Assembly: GCF_004345645.1 (NCBI RefSeq)
Contig: NZ_SLWS01000009.1
Coordinates: 186,001-250,000 of the forward strand
Source: Actinocrispum wychmicini
GTDB lineage: Bacteria > Actinomycetota > Actinomycetes > Mycobacteriales > Pseudonocardiaceae
Reading direction: 5' to 3'
DNA length: 64,000 nt
Shown here: positions 9,601 through 23,100 of the stretch, piece by piece
How positions within the stretch are numbered: the stretch's first letter is position 1
How the letters are laid out: the number at the start of each line of letters is the position of its first letter
The notes under the pieces: generated by a model
Seen by the model: only the letters and a program-made list of their open reading frames with translations
What the model was told of the DNA's origin: nothing
Database searches by the model: none
Translations under genes and position numbers: made by a program

Positions 9601-11165
9601 AGAGCGATTAGCAGGTCGGCCGAACGCGGCAACGAAACCAGGACGTACCGTTCCGGGCCGGCTCCCTCAGCGATCAGCTTGTGCGCCAACTGATTGGCCC
9701 GCGCGTTGAGCTGGGCATAGGACATCGACCCATTGCGGTCCACGATCGCGACCGCGTTCGGGGTGCGGGCCACTTGAGCCTCGAACAAGTCCGGTACTGG
9801 CACGTCCGGCGCGGCGTGATCCGTGTCGTTCCACTCAGGACTCTCCGGCAACAGCGGAATCGCCGCGACCGGCCCGTCCGGATCGGCGCCGACGGCGTCC
9901 AGCAGAATTGTCAGGCAGTTGGCCAGCCGCTCGACTGTGGCCGGCTCGAACAGGTCCGCGTTGTACGTCACCGTGCCGTGCAAGCCGCCTTCGGTCAGCT
10001 CCCGGAATTCGATCGTGAGGTCGAACCCGGCGGTCACCACCGGAAGTTCCACATCCGTGACGTCCAGACCGGGAAAAACGGTGGCCTCGTCCAAGACGTT
10101 CTGCAGGACCACCATGACGTCGAAAAGCGGGCTGCGGCTGGTGTCACGCACGGGTTCGAGGTCGTCCACGATCCGTTCGAACGGGACGTCCTGGTGGGCG
10201 AACGCACCCAGCACCGTGTCCTTCACGTCGGCCAGGCACTCACGGAACGTCCGGTCTTCCCGGACCGCGCCACGCAGCACCACAGTGTTGACAAAGAACC
10301 CGATCAGCCGCTCCAACTCGGGATGGTCACGTCCCGAGGTAACCGTGCCGACCGTGACGTCATCCTGCCCGGACCACCTGGCAAGCACGATCTGGCAGCA
10401 CGCGATCAGCGTCATGAACAACGTGCCATCCTGCTTGTGCGCCAATGCTTTCAGGCTGTTAACCGTCTCTCGCTGAACGCCGAAGCTGAGCACCGCGCCG
10501 TTCGTGGTCCGGACCGCAGGCCTGGGCCGGTCGGTTGGTAGCTCCAGCGGCTGAACCCCGGCGAGCCGAGCGCGCCAGTACGCCACCTGCTCATCCAGCA
10601 CGCCGGCCGCGAGGCATTCCCGTTGCCAGACCGCGTAGTCGGCGTAGTGCACGGGCAACGCGGGCAGGTTCGGCTCCTCGTCGCGTCGGATCGCCCGGTA
10701 CAGCTCGCTGAGTTCGCTGAGCATCACCGCAGTGGACCATCCGTCAGTCACGATGTGATGCATCACCACTGTCAGGATGTGTTCTTCCCGTGCCAACCGG
10801 AACAATCGTACCCGCACGAGTGGTCCGCGTCGCAGATCGAAGCCGGCTTCACCTTCAGCGGCCAGTACCGCCGCCAGATCCTCTGTGGACAGATCGGCGA
10901 CAGGTACCAGAATCTCACTGGGCGGATGGATGACCTGCCGTCCACTGCCGTCCACTTCGTCGAACGTTGTACGCAGTGACTCGTGCCTGGCCACGAGCGC
11001 GGCCAGTGCGTCCGCCAAAGCGTCCACGTCGAGCGCGCCACGCAGTCGTAGCGCGAACGGCGACAGGTACACGCTGCTGTCCGGTTCGAACTGGTCAAGG
11101 AACCACAGTCGCTGCTGCGCGAACGACAACGGCAGTGGGCGGTCCCGAGGCGCCGGCGGAATCCG
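6669..11165 (-). other. NRPS module 9: C-A-PCP-E (D-Asn predicted, chain end)
   Basis: C9 (HHIVTDG), A9 with code DLTKVGEVGK, PCP9 near residue 6065, and E9 from about 6118 to the end. A9 carries an 11-residue tandem repeat in its C-terminal subdomain. The final E domain implies that the chain released has a D residue at its C-terminus. Confidence 0.85.
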
Positions 11166-14100
11166 CTCGACGGTGCCGGTGGCCATCGTCGCCGCGAGCC
11201 CGGCCACGGTCGGTGTGGTGAACACGGCTCGCGGGGAGACGTCCGTGTCGAGCGCTGCCCGCAGTCGGGACGTCACCTTGATGCTGAGGATGGAGTCGCC
11301 GCCGAGCTCGAAGAAGTTGTCCTCCGCGCCCACTTTGGGCACGCCGAGCACTTCGGCCCAGATCGTGGCGACGGTTCGTTCGACTTCGTTCCGAGGCTCG
11401 ACGTAGTCGGTGTAGTCCCAATCCGGAGCGGGCAGGGCCCGCCGGTCGAGTGGTCCGTGCTGGGTGACGAACGTCGATGGCACCATGTAGTCCGGTAGCG
11501 ACCGCTGCAACCACGAGCGCAGTTCCGCGACCGGTACCGTGGGGACAACGTAACCGACCAACCGGGGACGGCCGTCCCACTCGCGAGCTACCACGATCGC
11601 GTCAGTCACCTTCGGGTGCTCGGCCAGTGCGCGCTCCACCTCACCGGGCTCGACGCGGAAGCCCCGGATCTTCACCTGGTCGTCGACGCGGCCCATGAAC
11701 TCCAGTACGCCGTCGGGCAGGTACCGGGCCCGGTCACCGGTCCGATACAGGCGAGTTCCCGGCGGGCCGAACGGGTCGGCCACGAACCGGTCAGCGGTCA
11801 ACCCTGGCCGACCCGAATACCCGCGTCCCACGCCGTCTCCGCCGACGCACAACTCCCCCACCACGCCCATCGGCACCGGGTTCAGGTCGGCATCCAGCAC
11901 ATAGACCCGGGTATTCGCGATCGGCCGTCCCAACGGGACAAAGGCCCGGTCTCGCAGAGCTTCCACAGACGGTTCGTACAGGCACGAATCCACAGTGACT
12001 TCGGTGGCGCCATACGCGTTCACCACCAGCGTTTCCGGATCGACGTTGGCCAACAGCTCGGCGCAGTCGCGGACCCGCCAGCCTTCCGAGCCCACTGACA
12101 TCAACCGCAACGCCAGTGTTCTCCCTCGCCGGGCCGCCTCCTGCGTCAATGCCGCCGCCAACGGTGGCACCAGCTCGATCGCCGTCCCGCGCGTCTCGTC
12201 GATCAGGTCAAGCAACCGCGGCGGATCGACCACGACCTCGTCCGGAGCGATGATCAACACACCACCGAAGAACAGCGACCGAAGGGCGTCGGCGGTGAAC
12301 AGATCCACGGTCAACCCGGTCACACACACGAACCGCAACGGTTGCCGGGACAATCCGTACCGGTCGTCCCACGCCTTGACGATGTAGTTCAGCTGGCCGT
12401 GCTCGATCATCACGCCCTTGGGCACGCCCGTCGAACCCGATGTATACGCTGTATACGCGAGGTCGCCAGGTTCGATATCCACCTTCAAAGCCGGCGCTTC
12501 AGCGCCGACGTCCTGCAAGGTCTGCGGGGTCAGCACCCATCGCGCGCCGGAGTCGGCGACCATGAACGCCAACCGGTCCGCCGGCAGGCCTGGATCCATC
12601 GGCACATACGCCGCGCCTGCCTTCCACACTCCGATCATCCCGACCACCACGTCCGCGGACCGCGGCAACGCCAACCCCACGACCGACCCACGCTCGACAC
12701 CCAGGCTCGCCAGGTGATGTGCCAACCGGTTCGCCCGACTGTTCAGTTCGGCGAAAGTGAGTCGGGTTTCTTCGTGGATCACCGCGACAGCGTCCGGCGC
12801 TCGCCGCACCTGTTCGTCGAACAACTGGAGTACGTTCCGTCGAACGGGATACTCGACAGCGGTGTCGTTCCACTTGACCACAACCCGCTGGTAGTCGTCC
12901 GTGGGCAGGTCCATCAGCCGGGCGAGAGTCAGGTCCGAATACGCGGACATCTTGTCCAGCAACGCTTCGAGGTGACCCGCGAGTCGCTGCGCGGTGTCGG
13001 CGTCGAACAGCCTCGGGTCGTAACTGAGGTCGAGGCTGAGCCGTTCGGTCACGTACGCACTGAGCAAGAGCGGGAAGGTGGTGCTGTCCCATGCCTCCAC
13101 CGAACGCACCTGGATGCCCTGCTCGTCGGCCGAGGTGTCGACGGGGTAGTTCTCGAACACGACCGCGCTGTCGAACAAGTTCGTGCCGGCGTTCACGTCG
13201 CTCCAGGACTGCAACTGCGCCAACGAGACGAATTCGAACTGCCGCGTTTCCGCCTGATCAGCTTGGATACAGCGCAACCAGGCCAACACATTGTGAGCTG
13301 TGTTCACACACACTCGAGCGGGAACAGTGTTAATGAACATCCCGACCATTGACTCCGCACCGGCCAACTCCGCCGGACGGCCGGAAACGGTCGTGCCGAA
13401 CACGATGTCGCGTTCACCGCTGAACCAGGACAGCAACAGCGCCCACGCGCCCTGCACCATCGTGTTGACGGTCAGGCCTTCCCGCTTCGCCGTCGCGCGC
13501 AACCGGCCGGACACGTCGGCCGACAGTCCGAACAGGACCGATTCGGTGGACTCAGCACGGTGCGCCTCTCGCGGTGGGCGGTCGTACGGCAACGGAGTCG
13601 GGGCGACGAAGCCCGCAAGGACCTGGCGCCAGTGGTTCTCGGCCTGTCGAATGTCCTGTGCCGCCAACCATTGCAGGTAGTCGCGGAAGGGGCGGCGGGA
13701 TACAGGTGTGGGCGCGCGGTTCTCGGCATTCCGGGAGGAGTCAGCGCGCGACGCCCCACTTGTCGCCGCGTACTGGATACTGTATTCCCGGAGGACCTCG
13801 GCGAACACTTGAGTGGTGCTCCAGCCGTCGAGGATCAGGTGATGTCCTGTCCACAGCAGGAACACATCGTCATCGGACCGCCGGGCGATGACCAGCCGCA
13901 TCAGTGGCGCGGTGGCGAGGTTCATCGGCGCGGCGCGATCGGCTGTGACGATTCGCGTCCACTCGGCGTCCACATCAGACAGTTGGCGCCAGTCGTGAAC
14001 AGTAGTGGGGATCTCGACATGACTGTGCACGACCTGGAGCGGTTCGTCGACATCCTCCCACACCACACTGCTGCGCAGGATCGGTGTTCGGTCCACGACT

Positions 14101-17100
14101 CGCTGCCACGCCTCCGCCAGGGCCACCGGGTTGGCCACGCCGGACAATGTCAGCCACACCTGGTTGAGGTAGGCGCCCGATCCGTCGTCGACGAGGCTGT
14201 GGAACAACATCCCCGCCTGCAACGGCGTGAGCCGGTAAATGTCCTCTATGGACTGTCCATTGACGAGGCGGTCCACCTGCGCCTGGTTGAGTTGGGCCAG
14301 CGGGAAGTCCGACGGTGTCCGGCCGCCTACGCCAGGCTGGGTGCAGTGCTCGATGATCTTCCGTAGATGGTGGATCATGTCCGTGGCCAGTCGCCGAATG
14401 GTCGTCTCGTCCGTGCACGACCACGCCAGCTCCAGCTCACCGTTCGTGACACCGCCGATGACTTCGATCACGTGCGGCCGTGGGCCGTCGGATCCGGCAT
14501 CCGTGTGTTGGGCGCGGTACAGGCCGTCGCCACCGGCCACGTCGAACCGGCCGTGGTAGTTGAAGCTGATCTCGGGCAGTTCGGGCAGGGCTGCGTCGCC
14601 GAGGTAGCGCAACGCCTCGTAGCTCAGGCCTTGGTGCGGCACAGCCCGCAACTGCTCCTTGACGGACTTGAGCGCCACACCCCAGTCTTCGGCGGGCATG
14701 GTGAGCGCCACCGGGAACTGGGTGGTGAACCAGCCGATCGTCCGAGACAGGTCGACGTTGTCGAGCACGTCCTGCCGGCCGTGGCCTTCCATCGCGACGG
14801 TGACGGTGGACTGGCCTGTCCAGTCGGCCAGTGTCCGGCCGAGTGCGCTCAGCAGGACGTCGTTGACCTGCGTGCGGTAGGCAGCCGGGACTTGTCGGAG
14901 CAACGCGTCGGTGTCGTCCCGACTCAGCTTCACCGACACCACGCGGACAGGCCCGCTTGTCCGGTCGACGGGAAGGCTGGCGGCTTCGGGTAAGGCGGTC
15001 CAGTATCCGATGGCGTCGTCGAGACCGCCGCCGCGCACATGGTCCCGCAATTGGTGTGCCCATTGGGCAAAGGGCGTTCCCACCTGCGCCAACCGCACCG
15101 GTGAGCCCGCACGGGCTTGGTCGTACGCCTGCTCCAGGTCGCCGAGCAGGATTCGCCAGGACACGCCGTCGATCACCAGGTGATGCGCGACGACGACCAG
15201 CCGTGGCCGATGCCCTCCGCCACGCCGGAACAGCAGGAACCTGACCAGCGGACCGGTGACGATGTCTAGCGGAATATTGTCGACTGTATGCGAGTCGTGG
15301 ATGCGGAAGTCCACTGTGGTCGATTCGTCGTCGACGTGTTGCAGCCAGGTGCCGCCGGTGTACTCGAAACGCGTGCGCAGCGCCTCGTGGTGGGCGGTGA
15401 CACCGTCCACTGCCTTGATGAACGCGTCTTCGTCGAGGTCGTCGGCCAGTTCCAGGTCCATCGACATGGTGAAGTCGTGGGGATCGGTGTGGCCGTCCAG
15501 GAACCAGTGCTGGATCGGGGTCAACGGCGCCGGCCCGGCGATCGGCACGGCCGGGGCCCGCTCCGGGCCAGTGCCGGCGACGATGGCCAGCTCGGCGATG
15601 GTCTGGTGCAGGAAGATGTCCTTGGGAGTGATCCGCAGCCCCGCCTGCCGAGCCTTGGCCACCACCTGGATGCTCAGGATCGAGTCGCCGCCGAGACCGA
15701 AGAAGTTGTCCTCCACCCCGACCCGTCGCAGGCCAAGGACATCGGCCCAGACGTCGACGAGCACGCGCTCGGTCTTCGTCCGTGGCGCCACGTGGACGGC
15801 ACTCGCACGGTAGTCCGGCGCCGGGAGGGCGTCGCGGTCCAGCTTGCCGTGCCGGCTCAACGGCAGCGCGTCCAGCACGACCACCGCCGCCGGCACCATG
15901 TACTCCGGTAGTAGTGGTGCCAGGAACCCGGCTAGGTCGAGAGCAGTGCTCTCGGTTTGGGTCACCACGTACGCCACAAGTCGCACTACTCCGGGCGTGT
16001 CCGCACGGGCGATCACGGCGGCCTCGGCCACGTCGGGATGGCGGCGGATCGCCGCCTCCACCTCACCGGGTTCGATCCGGTGGCCACGGACCTTCACCTG
16101 GTCGTCGACGCGACCGAGGAACTCCAGGTCACCGTCGACGCGTCGGCGTACCAGGTCGCCTGTGCGGTACATCCGCTCACCGGGCTCGCCGAACGGGCAG
16201 GCGACAAACCGGGTCGCGGTCAGCCCGGGGTCGACATACCCGCGAGCTAGGCCAGCACCGGCGATGTACAACTCGCCGGGTACCCCGATCGGCACCGGGC
16301 ACAGGTACCTGTCCAGGACGTACAGCCGGGTGTTCCAGGACGGCCGACCGATGGGGACCGGCCCTGCGGGCAGCTCGTCGCCGGGTTCGATCCGGTACTC
16401 CATGCACCCGACGGTGGCCTCGGTCGGGCCGTACTCGTTGACCACGGTCGCGGTGGGGTGCGTCCGCCGCCACTGGTCGATCGCTTCACCCAGCAGTTGC
16501 TCGCCACCGAGGACCAGCTCGCTGCCGGGTCCGTTCGGCAAGGTGTTCAGCAACGCCAGGTGGCTGGGGGTGGCCTTGAGGAACGCGCACGGCTCCAGAC
16601 CGAGTTCCGCGGTCCGGATGTGTCCACCTGCGAGCAGTGTCCCGAACAGTGTGGTCACTGTCAGATCGAACGACACCGGCGAGTGCAGAACCGCGGATTC
16701 CCCGAGACCGGGGTATGCCCGCACAGCCCACAGCAGGTAGTTCACGGCCGAGCGATGTGTGACTACTACACCTTTCGGACGACCGGTGGAGCCGGACGTG
16801 TAGATCACGTACATCGGACTCGCGGACGTCCACGTTCTTGCGGGCAGAGTGTCCGGGTAGTAGTCGGCTAGTACCTCGGTCAGGATCGCGACCGGGCGGA
16901 TGTCGTCGATCATGTCCGACAGCCGGTCCGCTGGATGACCCGGTTCCACCGGGACGTACGCCGCACCTGCCTTGAGCACGGCCAGCATCGCCACGACCAG
17001 TTCGGCCGAGCGAGGCATGCTGACCATGACGTACCGTTCCGGCCCCGCACCGAGGGCGATCAGCTTGTGCGCCAACCGGTTCGCCCGTGTGTCAAGTTCC

Positions 17101-20100
17101 GCGTACGACAACTCGTCGACCGCTCCGGCATTGGGTGTGCGGGCCACCTGGGCCGCGAACAACTCCGGTACTGTCACGTCCGGAAGTTCGGTGTCGTTCC
17201 CCTTCGCAAGGACCTGGTCGCGCTCGGTCTCGGACAGTGGCGAGAGCGAGGCGATGCGCTGGTCAGGGTCGTCCGCGATGCGGTTGAGCAGCGTCTGGAC
17301 ATGCGTGGCCATGCGGTCGACGGTCGCGGGTTCGAACAGGCCGCGGTGGTAGTTGAGGGCGCAGTGCAGTCCGGTGTCCAGCTCGGTGAACTGGATGGTG
17401 AGGTCGAAGTTCGCGGTCACCACCGGCAGCCGCAGCTCGTCGACCTCGATGCCGGGGAGATCCGGCAGGTCGTCGGGGATGTTCTGGAGCACCAGCATGA
17501 CGTCGAACAGCGGGGTGCGGCTGGTGTCCCGGGTGGGCTGAAGGTCGTCCACCACCCGTTCGAACGGCACGTCCTGGTGCTCGAACCCGTCCAGCACGAC
17601 TTCCTTGACGTCCTTCAGGAAGTCCCGGAACGTCGCTTCTCCGTCCACAGTGGATCTCAGTACAACGGTGTTCACGAAGAACCCGACGATGTCCCGCAGC
17701 TCCGGGCGCTCCCGGCCGGATGTCACCGTACCCAGCGCGATGTCGTCCTGACCGGACCATTTGGCCAGCATGACCTGGCAGGCCGCCACGAGCACCATGA
17801 ACAACGTGCTGTCCTGCTGTTCTTTGAGGCGCCTGGTCACGTCGGCTGGGATCAGGAAGTCGACGACCGCACCTTCGGTGGTGCGTACCGCCGGCCGTGG
17901 GTGGTCGATCGGCAGTTCCACCCTCGGCACTTCGTCCAGCTGCTGGCGCCAGTAGGCCAACTGCTCGCGGAGGGTCTCCTCGGTGAGCTGCTCTCGTTGC
18001 CACGAGGCGAAGTCCGCGTACTGCAACGGAAGCGGTCGAAGGTCCGCCCCTGAGTACAGCGCACCCAGCTCGCGGGCGATCACCCCGCCTGACCAACCGT
18101 CGGTGATGATGTGGTGCATCATCAGTGTCAGCACGTGTTCGTCATCGGCCAGTCGGACCAGTCGTGCCCGGACCAACGGCCCGTGGCGCAGGTCGAACGG
18201 CTGAGTCACCTCTTCCCAAAGCACAGTGGACAGTTCAGCCACGACGACGGGGACGTGCACTTCGGTCGGAGGGTGTACGACCTGGATAGCCTTTCCGGCC
18301 ACCTCGTCGAACGTTGTACGCAGGGACTCGTGCCGGGCGACCAGCATGGTCAGCGCACGGTCAAGCGCTTCTCGATCCAGTGGCCCGCGCAGTCGCAACG
18401 CCAGGGGTGTGATGTACTCCGCGCTGTTCGGCTCGAACTGGTCGAGGAACCACAGTCGCTGTTGCGCGAACGACAACGGCAGTGGACGATCCCTGGGTGC
18501 CGGCGGGATCTCCGTGACGGCACTGGTGACCATCGTCGCCGCGAGGCCGGCCACCGTTGGCGTGGTGAACACCGCGCGGGGTGAGAGGTCGGTTCCGAAG
18601 ACCGTCCGCACGCGGGAAATCAGGCGAATACTCTGGATGGAGTCGCCGCCGAGCTCGAAGAAGTTGTCCTCCACGCCCACCTGCGGCACACCGAGCACGT
18701 CGGCCCAGATCTCCGCCATCGTATGCTCGGCGCCGGTGCGGGGCGCCACGTACTGGCGACGCCCCACTTCGCCCCAGTCCGGCGCCGGCAAAGCCCGCCG
18801 ATCTACTTTTTTGTTGGCCGTCAAGGGCAGTTCGTCGAGTGTGACGAACGCGGACGGCACCATGTAGTCCGGAAGGGAGCTGGCCAGCCACGACCGCAGG
18901 TCTGGAATCGCTGTGTTCTTGGGCACGATGTAGCCAACTAACCGGGTCCGGTCATCGTCGTTCCGGGCGACGACCGCGGCCGCGGCCACTGCCGGGTGAT
19001 CGAGCAGCACACTTTCGACCTCGCCGGGCTCGACCCGGAATCCCCGGATCTTCACCTGGTCGTCGGCCCGGCCGACAAACTCCAGCACGCCATCGGGCAG
19101 ATACCGCATTCGATCGCCGGTCCGGTACAGCCGACCACCGGGCGGACCGAACGGGTCAGCCACAAACCGCTCGGCCGTCAACCCAGGCCGGTTGGCATAC
19201 CCACGTCCCACCCCGTCGCCACCCACACACAACTCGCCCACCACACCCACCGGCACAGGATTCAAGTCGGCGTCCACCACATAGACCCGAGTGTTCGCAA
19301 TCGGCCGTCCCACCGGCACAAAAGCCCCACTCGCCAAGGCTTCCGCTGTAGGCACATAGAGACACGAGTCGACTGTCACCTCGGTCGACCCGTACGCGTT
19401 CACCACCAACGTCCCGGGATCAACGTTGTCCAACAAGTCGACACAGTCACCAACCCGCCACCCCTCAGACCCAACCGACATCGACCGCAACGCCGGCAAC
19501 CGCCTCCCCTGCCGCACCGCCTCCCCCACCACGGCCGCCGCCAACGGCGGCACCAACTCGATCCCCGTCCCACCCATTTCATCGATCAAATCCAACAACC
19601 GAGGCGGATCAGTCACCACATCCGCCGGCGCGACAATCAACACCCCACCGAAGAACACCGAACGAAGCACATCTGCGGTGAACAAATCGACGGTTAACCC
19701 AGTCACACAAACAAACCGCAACGGCCGCTCCGACAACCCATACCGTTCGTCCCACGCCGCCACGATGTAACTCAGGTGACCATGCTCGATCATCACACCC
19801 TTGGGCATACCGGTAGAACCCGAGGTGTAGGCGATGTACGCCAGATCACCAGGATTGGTTTCGACTCGCGGCGTGCCCGAGGTCGCCGGCACAGCCGGCT
19901 GTTCGGTCAAGTGCGCGCTGACGCCGGTGGTCGGTGCGGTTCTGGTCGCGATATCTCCCACGGCGGCCTGGCCAGCCCTGGTCCCGACATCACTCACGGC
20001 GGACAGCCCGACTGCGGCGCCTATGCCATCCGACGTGGCCAGCCCGGTTCTGGTCGGGATGTCACTCGCTGCGGCCTGCCCAGCCGCAGGGTTACCCGCG

Positions 20101-23100
20101 GGCTCGTTGTCCAGTGGGATCAGTGTGGCGCCGATGTCGGGCAGCTTTTCGGAGCCGGCCACCACCCAGCGAGCGCCGCAGTCCGCCACCATCGCCGCCA
20201 ACCGGTCCGTTGGCAGACCCGGATCGGTCGGCACATAGCCGGCTCCGGCTTTCCACACCGCCAGCATTCCCACTACGACGTCCACTGACCGCGGCACCGC
20301 CAACCCCACAACACATCCGCGCCTCACACCCGCGTCCACCAAACGATCCGCCAACCCGTTCGCGCGGGCGTCCAGTTCGGCGAAAGTGAGTTGGGTCTCT
20401 TTGTGGACTACCGCGACAGCGTTCGGTTGGCGGCGGACTTGTTTGTCGAACAGCTCGAGGATGTTGTGGTGGACGGGATATTCGGCTTTGGTGTCGTTCC
20501 ACTCCACCACGATCCGGTGGTATTCGTTGTCCGACAGCCATGGCAGGCGGGCCAGTGGGCGGTTCGGGTTGGCGATCACCGCTTTGAGCAGCACGGTCAG
20601 TATGTCGGTGAGTTGGTGGGCGGTTGCTTGCTCGAAGAGTCTTGGGTCGTAGCCGAGTTCGAAGCCGAAGCGGTCGGTCAGGTAGGCGGTAAGCGCTAGG
20701 GGGAAGTTGGTGGTATCCAAGGCCTGGACGTCTGTGATCCGCAGGCCTCCGGTGGCTGTGGCGTTGTCGAGGGGGTAGTTCTCGAACACCACCACGCTGT
20801 CGAACAGGTTTGTGCCGGCGGGCAGGTCGCTCCAGGACTGCAACTGCGCCAACGAGACGAACTCGAATTGCCGCGATTCCGCTTGGTGTGCTTGGATACT
20901 GCGTAACCAGGGCAAGAGGTTGTGAGCTGTGTTCACAGTGATTCGGGTGGGGACCGTGTTGATGAACATCCCTACCATGGATTCCACGCCCGCCAGCTCG
21001 GCCGGGCGTCCTGAGACCGTGGTGCCGAAGACGACATCGGACTCACCGCCGCAACGGGACAGGAGCAGCGCCCAGGCGCCCTGCACGACCGTGTTGACAG
21101 TCAAACCGTTGTGCCGAGCGACATCCTGCAGCCGACGCGACTCGTCGGCGGTGAACTCGATGCGGACAGTTGAACGTGACTCGGCGCGGTGAGCCTCGGT
21201 CGGCGGTCGGTCGTACGGCAGTGGTGTCGGCCCAGTCACGCCGGCGAGCACCCGCCGCCAGTGCGTCGCAGCTGAGTCCTCGTCCTGCTCACGCAACCAC
21301 CGCAAGTAGTCACGGAACGGACGCCGGGACACGAGTGCCGCCGGACGGTTCTCAACGATCGCCGCGTACTGCTCACACACCTCGGCGAACACTCGCGCGG
21401 TGCTCCAGCCGTCAAGCAACACGTGGTGCGTGGTCCAGACAAGCAACACCTCGTCGTCCGCCAACTGGATGATCGCGAGCCGCATCATCCCAGGCGTACT
21501 CAGGTCCAGACCGGCGGCCCGGTCGTCGTCCAGGAGCTGATGGAGTCGTGACTCCACATCGGACATGCCACGCCAGTCGTGATGAGCGACGGGCAGAGCC
21601 ACGTTCCTGTGTACGATCTGCAACGGTTCGCCAACGCTCTGCCAGACCACAGAGGTACGCAAGATTGGCGTCCGGTCCACCACGCGCTGCCAAGCCGTCT
21701 CAAAGGCGGCAGGATTGTGTACACCGTATACACGCAACCTGAACTGGTCGAAGTACGCCGTCGTGCCCGTATCCACTAAACTGTGGAACAACATTCCAGC
21801 CTGCAGCGGGGTCAACGGGTAGATATCCTCCACCGAACGACCGTCACCCGCGATGCGATCCACATTGGACTGGTCAAGCCGAGCCAGCGGGAAGTCCGAC
21901 GGTGTACATCCACCGACACCAGGCTGTATACAATATGCCGCGATGTCCCGCAGCGCCTCGACAGTCCGTTCAGCCAGCCACCTGACCGTATCCGAGTGGT
22001 GGATCGCCGTCGAGTAGTGCCAGCTCAGTACCAGCTGTCCGTGCTCCACCACACCGACCACGTCCAACAGGTGCGGACGGATGCTTCCGGGCGCACGATC
22101 CTGGCCGATGCCAGGGCGCCTGTCACGGTAGAGGCTCTGCGCACCCGTGGCCGCGTCCCACTGGCCGTGGTAGTTGAAACTGACCTGCGGCAGCACGCCT
22201 TCAGCCAACGCTCCCGAAAGGTGGCGCAACGCCCCATAAGAGAGACCCCGCCTGGGCACGGCACGTACTTGTTCTTTGACGGACTTGAGGACCTCTCCCC
22301 AGTCCGTAGTGGACGGTAGCGTCAACGTGAGCGGGAACTGGCTGGTGAACCAGCCCACTGTCCGGGCGAGATCCACACCGTCGAGGATCTCCTCACGCCC
22401 GTGCCCTTCCATGGTGATCGGCACACGGTCCCGCCCCGTCCACGAGGCCAACACCCGGCCCAGCGCACTCAGCAGAACATCATCGACGCGCGTGCGATAG
22501 ACGCCAGGTAACTTGTGCAGCAACGCATCAGTGTCCGCAGCGTCCAGTCGAACGGTGACGACACGTGTGCTGTCCTCGGTGTTCAACCCCGCACGGTCCT
22601 GTGGCACATCGACCGGCGCGGTAGCCCGAGCCCAGTAGGCGAGGTCGTCGTCAAAACCACCTGAGCGTGTGTACTCAGTCAACCGGTGAGTCCACTGCGT
22701 GAACGAGGTTCCGACGGGCTCCAAGTGGACCGGCTCACCCGCCTGGATCTGACGGTAGGCGGTCTCCAGGTCGCCCAACAGGATCCGCCACGACACGCCA
22801 TCCATCACCAGATGGTGGACGGTGACAAACATGAGCGGCGGCGAACCGTTGACCAGCAGGCACTTGATCACCTGGCCGGTGCCCGGATCCAGACTGGTCT
22901 GGGCGGCCAACGCCGAAGAGTCGATCTCAACAGGATTTACCACTGAGAAAGTAGCCGGGACTGTCGCCACTTCCTGCATCCGCTGGACGAACCGCGTGCA
23001 CAGCGCCGGGTGGTGCCGCACAACGGAGTCGAACGCCTGGTGCAGCATGTCCGCGTCAACGTCCTCGGCCAGCTCCAGCAACGTGGACATCGTGAAGTGT

